DNA of 64,000 nucleotides from positions 62,001-126,000 of IMG/VR virus record IMGVR_UViG_3300042890_004141. One strand, written 5' to 3'. Of this stretch, positions 33,601-42,038 are shown piece by piece. Every line of letters starts with the position of its first letter. The first letter of the stretch is position 1. The stretch is from a virus. Made by a program: the position numbers and the translations under genes. Under the pieces are notes generated by a model. That model saw nothing but the letters and a program-made list of their open reading frames with translations. It was not told where the DNA came from and did not search any database.

Positions 33601-36600
33601 CAAAATCACCAGAAACATATCCAATGTATCTGTACTTATTAGTACCATTTAAATTAAATGATTGATATGTATAGTTTCCAACAGAAGCAGCGAAATCTAA
33701 TATTAACTGTTCATTTGTTGAACCTGATACTCTTAAGTTACCGTTCCATACATCTAGTTTGGTAGATGGACTAGTAGTCCCAATCCCGACATTCCCTAAC
33801 AAATAATGTGAACTACCAGTTGCCTGAATTGAACCAGTAAATGTCTGTGTATTAGCTAAACTATTACCAAATATATTTGAACCTGAAGAATAAATAACAG
33901 ATGAGGTAATTTGTTGTACGTTTAGCTTTTGTGCTGTGATTGTACCTGCTACTGTTAAGCTGCCGGAAATGTATCCGCTGCCTGAAACCTCGAGGTTGTA
34001 GGTTGGGTTAGATACACCAATACCTACGTTACCTCCAGAGGTAATACGCATACGTTCAGTAAATCCGGCTTGTGTACCTGGATTTGTTGATGTACCAATT
34101 ACTAATGGTGAATTAGAATCATAACTAATTGAAGTTTGTGAATCTGATTCAACATTTATATTAAATTGTTTAGAGTTTGAAGCGTTAGTTCTAGTTATTG
34201 TAAATTGGGTATTTCCGTCACTAGCTATATTTAATGATGCTGATGGACTAGTAGTACCTATACCAACTCTACTTAAAAAATAACTAGGTGTTCCTGAATA
34301 TCCGGATAGTTTTGAAATAATATCATTATTACCTGTTCTAACTTCTAAATACCCGTCTGCACCCGACTCGTATATTCTAACTAGTTTAGCTGAGTTTGCG
34401 TTTCGTTCTAATACAAATCCATCACCGTAACTACTAACCTCACCCGGAGATTTTACTGTTAATTTACCTGCAGGACTTGTAGTACCAATACCTACATTAC
34501 CACCTCCGGTAATACGCATGCGTTCAGTAGGTGTAAAAGCATCTCCTGCGGTTTTAGAAGCAGCATCATCAGCAAAGAATTTAAGTACTCCATTTAATCC
34601 ACCACCAGTACCACTAACAGAGATACCAGCTGCACCATAAGTAGCTGTTATAGATGTTTTATATCCACTTGAACCGGAAACACCATAAAAATTAGACGAT
34701 AACCATAAATCACCACTGCTATATTCACTAAATATATTACTGTAATCTTCCCATGTTATTCTTTGTCCTTGTGAAGCTGCACCTAAACTTAATCTAGCAG
34801 ATGGACTAGTAGTACCAATACCTACGTTACCGGAAGTATTAATATACATTCTATTTGTATTATTAGTATAAAATCCTAAAGGCGTAGCGTTGGTTGATCC
34901 TATGTAACCTTCGTTAGAAACAAGACCTGCATACATTAAATATGTACCTGAGTTCTCAATCTTTATAATTTGGTCACCGGTACCGTATATGTGAAGATTA
35001 TTAGCAGGACTAGTAGTACCAATACCAACCCTACTTCCACTATACACCAATCCACTATCGGCTGCTAATGCACCACCGCTATTGTATACAATTTGTGTTG
35101 TTGAACCTGGAGCTGATACTGAACCTGAGAATGAACCTGTGAATGAGGTTGCTGTTACACCACCTGCTACTTGAAGTGTGTTAGATGGGGTGGTAGTCCC
35201 TATTCCGACATTGCCGTTAGCAGCCAATCTCATTGTTGTCAACAAAGTAGCTGCAGTACCTGCAGCGCCCGTTGCAACCCTATTGAAATCTATTGTCCCA
35301 TCCTGCATATACATTTGCGTAGCAAATCCAGTATTCCTTAGTCGCCAGGTTGCTCCGTTAAAGTATAAGTTCTCTGCATACCAGCCATTATTGACCGCGT
35401 AAGATTGCATCTCTAGTCCACCTGTCCTAATTGATGAATTACTTGGAGATGATTCTACTTCTAATTTAGTAGATGGACTAGTTATGCCAATACCTACGTT
35501 ACCTGCGTAGGTAACGGTTAATCGGTCTGCATTTGCTGTGCCAAGTTTTAGTGAACCCGTTGGGTTAGATGCATCACCATATATGTAGGTAGTTCCATCA
35601 CCATAACCCCATTGAAGGAGCGTAGTGTTATCAATAAGAATATTTCCACCACGCACGTTCAGTTTTGCTCCTGGACTGCTAGTCCCGATACCTACACTAC
35701 CTCCAGCAGCGATTCTAACTCTTTCGCTTGCTCCTTCGTGGAATTCAAAAGATGAATTGTTTGTATAAACAATTTGGTTTCTTGTTGTACTATTATAATA
35801 AGTGTGGACGGTTGTTGCTCCAGAAACTCCTACACTAATATCACCTTGAACGTCTAGTTTTTGTGATGGCGTAGTAGTACCAATACCTATGTTACCTGAA
35901 GATGATATAAATAATCTAGTAGTACTAGCACCAGTTAAAAACGATAAATTCTCATTAGTTTGAGAAATAGCTGCTATAGTACCGTTAGTTGTATCACCTA
36001 ATGTTAATTGGTTTGTATTAGCAACTGTAGCAAAATAACCTTGTCCTCTTACATCAAATTTGTAGACAGGACTTGTAGTACCAATACCTACATTACTCCC
36101 GCTAAATACAAAATTAGAAGCGGCTGCTAATGCACCGCCACTATTAAAGAGTACCTGAGTAGTAGAACCAGGTGCTGCAATACTACCGGAAAATGAACCT
36201 GTGAATGAGGTTGCAGTTATATTTCCTTTTACCTGGAAGGTAGCTCCGTCATCATTAGATCCTCCAACAATAACATTACCTCCCTGTAAGTAAGAAACTC
36301 CGTTTGTATTTAATACTATATTTACAGTACCAGAGGCATTTGCCCCATATATAGATGGGTGGTTATTAGAATCTTGATAAATACTAATAGCACCTGAACC
36401 GGCACTTGGAGTAAATGATGTAAAGAATGAGTTACTTGCTCCCGATTTTACTTCTAGTCTATAGCCTGGTGTAGTGGTCCCGATCCCCACGTTACCTGAA
36501 CCGGAAATATAAATTCTTGATAAGCCGGCGCTTCCATCGTAAATATTTAACGCGTCTGATGTACCTATTAATTCAAATAATCTACCGTTAGAAATTTGAA

Positions 36601-37381
36601 GTTTAGTTCTTGTAAGGATATAGCTGTCTACATCTAAACCACTAGCAAATCTACCAGTGCCGTTAACATCTAATTTATAAGCAGGTGTAGTAGTACCAAT
36701 ACCAACCAACCCACCAAACGAGGCCGTTGAAGCATTTTGTGTAATTGAACCTGTAAATACTGCAGGTCCGATGTTTGTGAATGTCGAAGAACCGGAAACA
36801 GTAAGTGAACCTGAGATAAGAACGCTACCGCTGACGTCAAGTTTAGCGTTAGGAGAGGTTGTACCAATACCTACATTATCAGAACTATTTATAGTTAAAG
36901 TTGCAGCTGAACTTGCTCCTAAGTGTAAATAGTTAGCTGCTCTTAAAGCAGTACTATCGGTTTGAGCATTTTGAAATATATTTCCAGCGTTACCATACCC
37001 TAAGATAGTTCTGAATGTAGTATTTTCATTAATAACTAAACCACCATATTGAGTTGTAGAATCTATTCTAATGTTAGCAGCATCAGAACTAGCAGCTCCT
37101 GATATATGTAGATTGTTTTGAGGACTAGCAGTACCAATACCTACGTTACTTCCGCTAAATACAAAATTGGATGCTGCACCGAATGCACCTCCGTTATTAT
37201 AAATGATTTGAGTATCTGAACCCGGTACTGTGACAGTAACCGAGGAGGTGGACATGTAGTATACCTGTTTAGTACTGTCGTCAAATGAAAGAATATATCC
37301 TTTTGAAGCTGATGTAGCTGAAGGTAAATATGTACTTCCTGAAACTATTAAACCTGTTCTTGTTACAAACTCGTTAGCCAT
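30626..37381 (-). CDS. Very long tail fibre with about 25 GIGTTSP repeats
   Basis: 2251 residues. An N-terminal attachment region 'MANEFVTRTGLIVSGSTYLP' is followed by about 25 units of 'GNVGIGTTSPSxKLxVSG', spaced 60-110 residues apart, with diverse beta-rich inserts between. This is the repeat of many phage and Bacteroidota fibre-like proteins that usually end in an autocleaving S74 chaperone; here no S74 domain is seen. Instead the last 80 residues (FFDYYVASGSISMRAGTIMA; TSTADIGNTAPVDFS; WEIKTAYRAL) match the end of the 37404-40295 fibre, suggesting a shared tip or trimerisation unit. It is probably a long side fibre. Confidence 0.8.
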   Translation of the reverse strand: MANEFVTRTGLIVSGSTYLPSATSASKGYILSFDDSTKQVYYMSTSSVTVTVPGSDTQIIYNNGGAFGAASNFVFSGSNVGIGTASPQNNLHISGAASSDAANIRIDSTTQYGGLVINENTTFRTILGYGNAGNIFQNAQTDSTALRAANYLHLGASSAATLTINSSDNVGIGTTSPNAKLDVSGSVLISGSLTVSGSSTFTNIGPAVFTGSITQNASTASFGGLVGIGTTTPAYKLDVNGTGRFASGLDVDSYILTRTKLQISNGRLFELIGTSDALNIYDGSAGLSRIYISGSGNVGIGTTTPGYRLEVKSGASNSFFTSFTPSAGSGAISIYQDSNNHPSIYGANASGTVNIVLNTNGVSYLQGGNVIVGGSNDDGATFQVKGNITATSFTGSFSGSIAAPGSTTQVLFNSGGALAAASNFVFSGSNVGIGTTSPVYKFDVRGQGYFATVANTNQLTLGDTTNGTIAAISQTNENLSFLTGASTTRLFISSSGNIGIGTTTPSQKLDVQGDISVGVSGATTVHTYYNSTTRNQIVYTNNSSFEFHEGASERVRIAAGGSVGIGTSSPGAKLNVRGGNILIDNTTLLQWGYGDGTTYIYGDASNPTGSLKLGTANADRLTVTYAGNVGIGITSPSTKLEVESSPSNSSIRTGGLEMQSYAVNNGWYAENLYFNGATWRLRNTGFATQMYMQDGTIDFNRVATGAAGTAATLLTTMRLAANGNVGIGTTTPSNTLQVAGGVTATSFTGSFSGSVSAPGSTTQIVYNSGGALAADSGLVYSGSRVGIGTTSPANNLHIYGTGDQIIKIENSGTYLMYAGLVSNEGYIGSTNATPLGFYTNNTNRMYINTSGNVGIGTTSPSARLSLGAASQGQRITWEDYSNIFSEYSSGDLWLSSNFYGVSGSSGYKTSITATYGAAGISVSGTGGGLNGVLKFFADDAASKTAGDAFTPTERMRITGGGNVGIGTTSPAGKLTVKSPGEVSSYGDGFVLERNANSAKLVRIYESGADGYLEVRTGNNDIISKLSGYSGTPSYFLSRVGIGTTSPSASLNIASDGNTQFTITRTNASNSKQFNINVESDSQTSISYDSNSPLVIGTSTNPGTQAGFTERMRITSGGNVGIGVSNPTYNLEVSGSGYISGSLTVAGTITAQKLNVQQITSSVIYSSGSNIFGNSLANTQTFTGSIQATGSSHYLLGNVGIGTTSPSTKLDVWNGNLRVSGSTNEQLILDFAASVGNYTYQSFNLNGTNKYRYIGYVSGDFGLYSDVASSYPLYISASGNVGIGTTSPTRPLTVKSSNIGIRMDNSSNSNAGLEYYVSTGTFYNWLLGAQYNVANTFEITPSTTIGGTTYSTPAFVVNANGSVGIGTTSPSQKLEVDGALKLTSNPSVTADASAAYFWNQSGVGPTIGGLKFQVKTNGATTAMTIDNSQRVGIGTDSPTEKLHLRNGTLLIDSDPGTSPGIWMPDINGNPSLRIVTDQQDASYTSIINGWGSSANSGVTVGTTRGDGTAFQVRSEVTLSSGFATDSGTTRFIVLGNGNVGIGTTTPSTKLVVSGSHVSGQGMSTFKGSDYAIVNLVAPAAGDGSNGYWGFRAQDPSFNDLMWFGHVTSSTQSGFVVAPNFDTANSASLYVARSNGNVGIGTTSPTQKLEVAGKIRLTDDIQLWSANPTILWESGALRFYNNSTATERMRITDVGNVGIGTTNPSAKLQVNGASILGGTLNSDWAVSVDNLGTTNANGMYVNIGASSTGVPFAVYKNFSSLFYVTNSGNVGIGTTSPDDKLEVEGGGIAINNPSDPYLRFRQSGTIVSDIFTDTSGNNLIVRGSSGVGVEILANGASEGAAHLVVSGSGRVGIGIASPVTNLHINGVCGPGSSGALSLAAPAAGGGCPSYIIMGNNDSAGIAGPNVITSGNRTLAFGVGDSFSSNSGGNFTGSMYIINGGNVGIGTNTPAAKLHLDIPSAASNIAEIFRATDGALADFKILLNRNTTLANSISVVNTAAGNMSFETSNTERMRITSGGSLLINTTSQAGYGGVVPKLEVVQTSVSNTDGDGGTLSLYGNSSFAQDTGAALVLGQAYSGTTTATGARVRSGKENNTSGNFASYLALDTRPNGGAMTERMRITSAGNIGIGTTSPSYNLQVSGSIAIENQGTTTIESTTFSGSLTGNTNIAFVPTGSFKAAFFDYYVASGSISMRAGTIMAVQNNSTSRYTDTSTADIGNTAPVDFSTSVVGGNLVLTANIASGTWEIKTAYRAL

Positions 37382-37395
37382 TCTTTATTATTTGT

Positions 37396-37405
37396 TATAA
37401 ATATT
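37396..37405 (-). promoter_or_regulatory. AATATTTATA box upstream of 37381 start
   Basis: Exact copy 14 bases before the ATG; it overlaps the stop codon of the upstream fibre gene. Confidence 0.45.
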
Positions 37406-40295
37406 AAAATATTTTAAGTAGTGCTTTTAATTGCCATCCTGAAGTTGGTGTCTCTAATACAATCACAGTATTGCTACCACTATAGTTTGCTGTGAAGTAT
37501 ACATTGTTAGTGTTTCCAATATCGACTGTACTAACATCATAATGGACTGGCGTAATTGAACCGTCCCACGCAACATAGAAATCTCCTGTACGTACATTAG
37601 AGTTAGATCTTACCATATATTCCATATGGGCTGTATAAGCATATCCAAAAGGAATTGTTACAATTAAATTACTACCTGAACCTATTAAATCATTTTCTAC
37701 TACATCAAACGTTACTGTGTTAAGTACAAAGTTTGATGAGTACATACCATTTACTAAACTTGAAGTGATCATAAAATCACTACCAGTTAATTGTAATAAT
37801 GTGTTGTCGTATGTAAATCCTACACTAGTTACTACTCCATTTGCTGTTCCGTCTGAAACTAAAACAGCGTATTGTGATGGGTTAGATACAGATAAACTAG
37901 TACCTGAAGATCCAGCTGTGCCTGAAGAGCCTGAAGTACCAGCGGTACCCGCTGCTCCTGAACTGCCTGAGCTACCTGAGGTGCCTGATAAACCAGAGGT
38001 ACCACTTGTACCTGAGGATCCTGATTCGCCTGAACTACCTGAACTACCTGAACTACCTGCAACTCCAGAAGTACCACTTGAACCACTAGCTCCGGCTGCG
38101 CCTGATGTACCTGAAGTACCTGAACTACCTGAAGATCCAGAACTACCACTAGTTCCTGATGAACCAGAAGAACCACTTGAACCAGATGAACCAGCTGTAC
38201 CACTTTCTCCTGAAGTACCTGATGAGCCTGAAGTTCCTGATTGTCCTGAGGAGCCAGCACTGCCTGAGGTACCTGAGGTACCTGAAGAGCCAGCACTGCC
38301 TGATGAACCGCTTAAACCACTTGATCCACTTTCGCCTGAAGTTCCAGATGAGCCTGAAGTTCCAGATTCACCAGAACTACCACTTGAACCTGAACTACCG
38401 CTTAAACCAGATGAACCTGAGCTACCGCTTAAACCACTAGATCCTGCTGTCCCACTTAAACCAGAAGAACCACTTGTACCACTTTCGCCTGAAGTACCAC
38501 TTGAACCGCTTGTACCACTTTCACCTGATGTTCCACTTGAACCTGAAGTACCTGATTGTCCTGAAGTACCGCTTGAACCTGAAGTACCTGATTCGCCTGA
38601 TGACCCTGAAGTGCCTGATGAACCAGCAACACCTGAAGTGCCTGAGCTACCAGAAGATCCTGAGCTACCGGCTGTACCTGAACTACCGTCTCCACCAGAT
38701 GCTCCATCTAGGTTTGTAGTCCAAGAAGAATATGTTGCTGTACCCTCAACACTAGATATTTTTATTGTTAATGATCCTGTGCCTGAATTGTATGAAACTA
38801 CATCCCCGTGAATTTCTTCACCAACAGCATGAGCTACAATTACGTGTTGAGATACTGTATATGATAATCCTGTACTTGTAGTTATGGTTAAATTATTTCC
38901 AACTACAAGTGTACTTAAATTAATTGAATCAGTTGATGTACCAATATAGGAAGCACTTTGACCTGATGAGCCTGAAGTTCCATTAGCCCCTGAAGTACCG
39001 CTTGAGCCTGTCGCACCTGAAGAACCACTAGATCCTGAAGTGCCTGCTTCTCCTGAGGTTCCACTTGAACCACTTGTTCCTGATAAACCTGAGCTACCTG
39101 AAGTGCCAGATTCACCTGAGGTGCCTGAACTGCCTGATGTACCACTTAAACCTGAGCTTCCACTAGTTCCTGAAGAACCAGAAGAACCACTAGTACCTGT
39201 TGTACCAGAAGTACCAGATAAACCTGAACTGCCTGAACTACCACTTGTTCCTGAAGTACCACTTGCACCAGAAGTACCTGATGAGCCTGAAGTTCCTGAT
39301 TGTCCAGAAGATCCAGAAGAACCATCAGCGCCTGAGCTGCCTGAAGTACCATCAACTCCTGAGCTGCCGCTTGAACCACCAGATCCTGAAGTACCAGATA
39401 AGCCTGAAGTACCTGAAGAACCAGAAGTACCTGATTGTCCTGAAGAACCAGAAGAACCATCTATACCTGAACTACCAGAACTACCATTTTGTCCTGATGT
39501 GCCTGAGCTTCCTGTTAATCCTGAAGAACCTGAAGTGCCTGAAGTGCCTGTTGTACCTGAAGAACCAGAACTGCCTGAAGTACCAGCGCTACCTGAAGTA
39601 CCTGCTGACCCTGAAGTACCATTTGAACCAGAAGTACCAGATGAACCATCTATACCGCTTGATCCAGATGAACCTGAAGTACCATCTATACCTGAAGTAC
39701 CTGAAGTTCCACTTGAACCAGAAGAACCTGAAGAACCTGAAGTACCACTTGTACCAGAAGATCCAGATGTACCAGGAGCACCTGGTAAACCAGATACGCC
39801 TGAAGAACCTGAAGTACCATCAGTACCTGATGTACCACTTGTACCTGCTGTACCTGGAGAGCCAGTACCTGAAGTACCGGCTGTACCAGCAGTACCTGAA
39901 GTACCGGTTGTACCAGAACTACCTGATGAACCTGCTGAACCTGAGCTACCAGATGAACCTGAAGTACCAGTTGTACCTGAGGTACCTGAAGCTCCAGATG
40001 TACCAGATGAACCTCTAGGTCCTACTTGTCCAACTTCAATTACAGCGGATATAGGTTGAGCTACTTCTACAACATTATCAGGAAGTTGAGTATTTACTAC
40101 CGTAACAGTGTTAGGTAGATTATCTAAATTTAATGTTAAAGTTGTTTGTACTACTGTTGTAGGACTAAAAACAGTACTTTGAGTTGTTACTGAACTGGAG
40201 TCAGGGTTTTGAACAACTGTAATAGTATTACCTGTCGGTTCTACAACGACTATAGTATTTTGGCTTTGTATTACATTAATTGAGTTTGACTCCAT
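37404..40295 (-). CDS. Collagen-like fibre with globular island
   Basis: 963 residues. Residues 1-91 are a beta-rich, Val/Thr/Asn-rich head (MESNSINVIQSQNTIVVVEP). From residue 92 (GPRGSSGTSG) Gly-X-Y triplets rich in Ser/Thr form two blocks separated by an island of about 85 residues (ASYIGTSTDSINLSTLVVGN to EGTATYSSWTTNLDG). After the second block a tip of about 150 residues (SLSVSNPSQYAVLVSDGTAN) ends in 'DIGNTNNVYFTANYSGSNTV' and 'GWQLKALLKIF', matching the tip of the 30626-37381 fibre. It is probably a side fibre and another possible glycosylation substrate. Confidence 0.82.
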   Translation of the reverse strand: MESNSINVIQSQNTIVVVEPTGNTITVVQNPDSSSVTTQSTVFSPTTVVQTTLTLNLDNLPNTVTVVNTQLPDNVVEVAQPISAVIEVGQVGPRGSSGTSGASGTSGTTGTSGSSGSSGSAGSSGSSGTTGTSGTAGTAGTSGTGSPGTAGTSGTSGTDGTSGSSGVSGLPGAPGTSGSSGTSGTSGSSGSSGSSGTSGTSGIDGTSGSSGSSGIDGSSGTSGSNGTSGSAGTSGSAGTSGSSGSSGTTGTSGTSGSSGLTGSSGTSGQNGSSGSSGIDGSSGSSGQSGTSGSSGTSGLSGTSGSGGSSGSSGVDGTSGSSGADGSSGSSGQSGTSGSSGTSGASGTSGTSGSSGSSGLSGTSGTTGTSGSSGSSGTSGSSGLSGTSGSSGTSGESGTSGSSGLSGTSGSSGTSGEAGTSGSSGSSGATGSSGTSGANGTSGSSGQSASYIGTSTDSINLSTLVVGNNLTITTSTGLSYTVSQHVIVAHAVGEEIHGDVVSYNSGTGSLTIKISSVEGTATYSSWTTNLDGASGGDGSSGTAGSSGSSGSSGTSGVAGSSGTSGSSGESGTSGSSGTSGQSGTSGSSGTSGESGTSGSSGTSGESGTSGSSGLSGTAGSSGLSGSSGSSGLSGSSGSSGSSGESGTSGSSGTSGESGSSGLSGSSGSAGSSGTSGTSGSAGSSGQSGTSGSSGTSGESGTAGSSGSSGSSGSSGTSGSSGSSGSSGTSGTSGAAGASGSSGTSGVAGSSGSSGSSGESGSSGTSGTSGLSGTSGSSGSSGAAGTAGTSGSSGTAGSSGTSLSVSNPSQYAVLVSDGTANGVVTSVGFTYDNTLLQLTGSDFMITSSLVNGMYSSNFVLNTVTFDVVENDLIGSGSNLIVTIPFGYAYTAHMEYMVRSNSNVRTGDFYVAWDGSITPVHYDVSTVDIGNTNNVYFTANYSGSNTVIVLETPTSGWQLKALLKIF
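37903..38712 (-). repeat. Second Gly-Ser/Thr triplet block of the 963-residue fibre
   Basis: Roughly 90 consecutive Gly-X-Y triplets, mostly GSS, GTS and GES, between the globular island and the C-terminal tip. Confidence 0.8.
38962..40022 (-). repeat. First Gly-Ser/Thr triplet block of the 963-residue fibre
   Basis: About 118 triplets following the N-terminal head; starts GPRGSSGTSGASG. One of the few Pro/Arg-containing triplets is at the start. Confidence 0.8.
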
Positions 40296-40306
40296 TACAA
40301 ACTCGT

Positions 40307-40723
40307 TTAGGCAGGATTAACTTCAGTAACTTGTTTGCTTAATTGTACTTGACCTTCGAGCAATCTAATTTTTTCACTTCCAGAAGTTAGTTCAATATCA
40401 TAATAAGCGTTACCTGTAAAGACTAAATCTTGTGTTGTTGCCCATCCGGCGTATATTCCTATACTGCCTGATGTTACAGATGTAGTACCATTACTACCTG
40501 AAAAACTTAAAAAAGCACTACTGCTATTAAAATTATAAGTGTCTCCTAAACTAGAAGTTAAAGTTAAATAGGTTTGACCACTACCGCTATAAGCTGAACG
40601 AATTTGCATAGCACCTTCATAACCAGCCAAACTTATAGGTTCACCAACCGAGTCTTTATATTGTAATTCTAAATTTAGAGTAGCACCTTGTTCAATGATA
40701 AAAGAATATTTTCCAGCAGCCAT
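40307..40723 (-). CDS. Baseplate/fibre-attachment protein, BppU N-terminal-like
   Basis: 138 residues: 'MAAGKYSFIIEQGATLNLEL', 'YKDSVGEPISLAGYEGAMQI' with RS, 'GNAYYDIELTSGSEKIRLLE' and 'GQVQLSKQVTEVNPA'. The order (IEQGAT, W/YKD--G-PI-L-GY-A-MQIR, YDIEL-SG---RLL-G-V-LS-EVT) is that of a small beta domain common in phages, related to the N-terminus of lactococcal baseplate protein BppU, where it links receptor-binding proteins to the baseplate. The gene directly precedes the two giant fibres, consistent with that role. Confidence 0.65.
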   Translation of the reverse strand: MAAGKYSFIIEQGATLNLELQYKDSVGEPISLAGYEGAMQIRSAYSGSGQTYLTLTSSLGDTYNFNSSSAFLSFSGSNGTTSVTSGSIGIYAGWATTQDLVFTGNAYYDIELTSGSEKIRLLEGQVQLSKQVTEVNPA

Positions 40724-40733
40724 ATTTTTTATA

Positions 40734-40743
40734 TATAAATATT
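40734..40743 (-). promoter_or_regulatory. AATATTTATA box upstream of 40723 start
   Basis: Exact copy 10 bases before the ATG, in the 41-base gap after phoH. Confidence 0.45.
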
Positions 40744-40764
40744 AAGAAATAATGGAAATATTTA

Positions 40765-41502
40765 TTATCTTTTAGAGTTCCCGTTACTTCCTGAGGTGCC
40801 TAATGTAATTCCTTTTTCATACGCGTCATTATATAGATTAATTAAATCTTCTACAATAGGATCTCTATGGTTTTGTTTTAAAGATATAGCGCAAAGATTT
40901 TTTATCTTTTTAGCAGCTGAGTATAAGAATTTAAATCCTGAATCGCGTTTTTGTTTTAAGTCTACTTGGGCATCATCTCCACAAACAATCATTTTAGATC
41001 CTTTACCAATGCGGGTAACGATCATTTCCATTTGTTCATGAGTAACGTTTTGGGCTTCATCTACAATTACTACAGAGTTTACAAATGTTCTACCTCTCAT
41101 AAATGAAACAGGTACAATTTCTATTTTATCTTCCTTAATAAGTTCTTCAATTTTAGTTTTATCATAAAGTAAGAACATGTTTTGGTAGATTGGTTGTACC
41201 CAAGGATCCATTTTTTCTCTTAAATCGCCTGGTAAGAATCCAATTTCTTCTTTAGATACTGTTGGTCGAGTAATGATTACTTTTTCAACATCTCTCATAA
41301 ATAATTTTTCTAAACCAATTTGGCAAGCAAGTAATGTTTTGCCTGAACCAGCCGCTCCAGCTAATAAAGTAATAGTACTTTCTAATATTTTAGCTTTAGC
41401 TGACTTTTGTTCCTCGTTTAATTGTAACTTAAACTTAATAGGGTTTTTAGGCTTACGCTTTTCTTTGAAGATATCATCTTCATGGGTGGGGTGATTATTC
41501 AT
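40765..41502 (-). CDS. phoH: PhoH-like ATPase
   Basis: 245 residues. A RecA-like NTPase core with Walker A 'LLAGAAGSGKTLLACQ' (about 47-62), 'KVIITRPTVSKEEIGFLPGD', Walker B 'SVVIVDEAQNVTHEQMEMIV', 'KMIVCGDDAQVDL' and a C-terminal arginine region 'KQNHRDPIVEDL'. All landmarks of the PhoH family are present. PhoH-like genes are widespread in aquatic phages; proposed roles are in RNA metabolism or the phosphate-starvation response, but the phage role is not settled. Its start overlaps the upstream endonuclease stop (ATGA). Confidence 0.92.
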   Translation of the reverse strand: MNNHPTHEDDIFKEKRKPKNPIKFKLQLNEEQKSAKAKILESTITLLAGAAGSGKTLLACQIGLEKLFMRDVEKVIITRPTVSKEEIGFLPGDLREKMDPWVQPIYQNMFLLYDKTKIEELIKEDKIEIVPVSFMRGRTFVNSVVIVDEAQNVTHEQMEMIVTRIGKGSKMIVCGDDAQVDLKQKRDSGFKFLYSAAKKIKNLCAISLKQNHRDPIVEDLINLYNDAYEKGITLGTSGSNGNSKR

Positions 41503-42035
41503 TTTTTGTTAGGGCTTATTCTTCCTTTTAAAGCTTGACTAATAGCTTTTTTATGTTCTTCACTTATTGATTTTCCTTTACGATTAGAAGATTTTCCTAT
41601 TTTGGCTAATCTCATTTTTTCTAGAGTTTCGGGAGAATATTTTCTATTTTTTAATTTTTCAGCAAATCCCTCTGGTTTAGGTTTTCCTTTAGTTGATTCG
41701 CTTCTTTTATTACATGTTTCTTGGGTTTGTTTAGATCCAGTTTGTCTTTTAATTTGATTATCTATAAATTCTTTAGTTCTATAAGCAGGACCACCACCTC
41801 CTGTATTTTTATTTAGTACAAAAAATCCCCAAACTTTAAATTGTTCTATCCAATAAGATTCTATAGGAGTCCAATCGTTTTTATTATTACTATTTATTTC
41901 ATCAATTATAGTATAAGTAATTTGTTTTCCAAATTTTTGCTTGTGGTCATTTTTTCTGCAGTTTTTGGTTTTACCTATATAAACCCAATTAGGATTATCA
42001 TAACAATTTTCAACTAAATATATTTTAGTAAACAT
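41499..42035 (-). CDS. GIY-YIG homing-type endonuclease with NUMOD3-like repeats
   Basis: 178 residues. The catalytic motif is a degenerate GIY-YIG: 'KIYLVEN' then 'NWVYIGKTKNCRKND' with the conserved Arg, and Glu in 'PIESYWIEQFKVWGF'. The C-terminal half carries NUMOD3-like DNA-contact segments, 'YSPETLEKMRLAKIGKSSNR' and 'ISEEHKKAISQALKGR'. It is a free-standing gene between phoH and the decarboxylase gene, not within an intron. Such genes spread by cutting genomes that lack them. Confidence 0.85.
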   Translation of the reverse strand: MFTKIYLVENCYDNPNWVYIGKTKNCRKNDHKQKFGKQITYTIIDEINSNNKNDWTPIESYWIEQFKVWGFFVLNKNTGGGGPAYRTKEFIDNQIKRQTGSKQTQETCNKRSESTKGKPKPEGFAEKLKNRKYSPETLEKMRLAKIGKSSNRKGKSISEEHKKAISQALKGRISPNKK

Positions 42036-42038
42036 TTA

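Noticed and set aside
37717-40059. Long plus-strand Pro/Glu/Val frames opposite the second collagen-like fibre
   Set aside because: Same mirror effect of the Gly-X-Y repeat; the minus-strand gene has clear head and tip domains.
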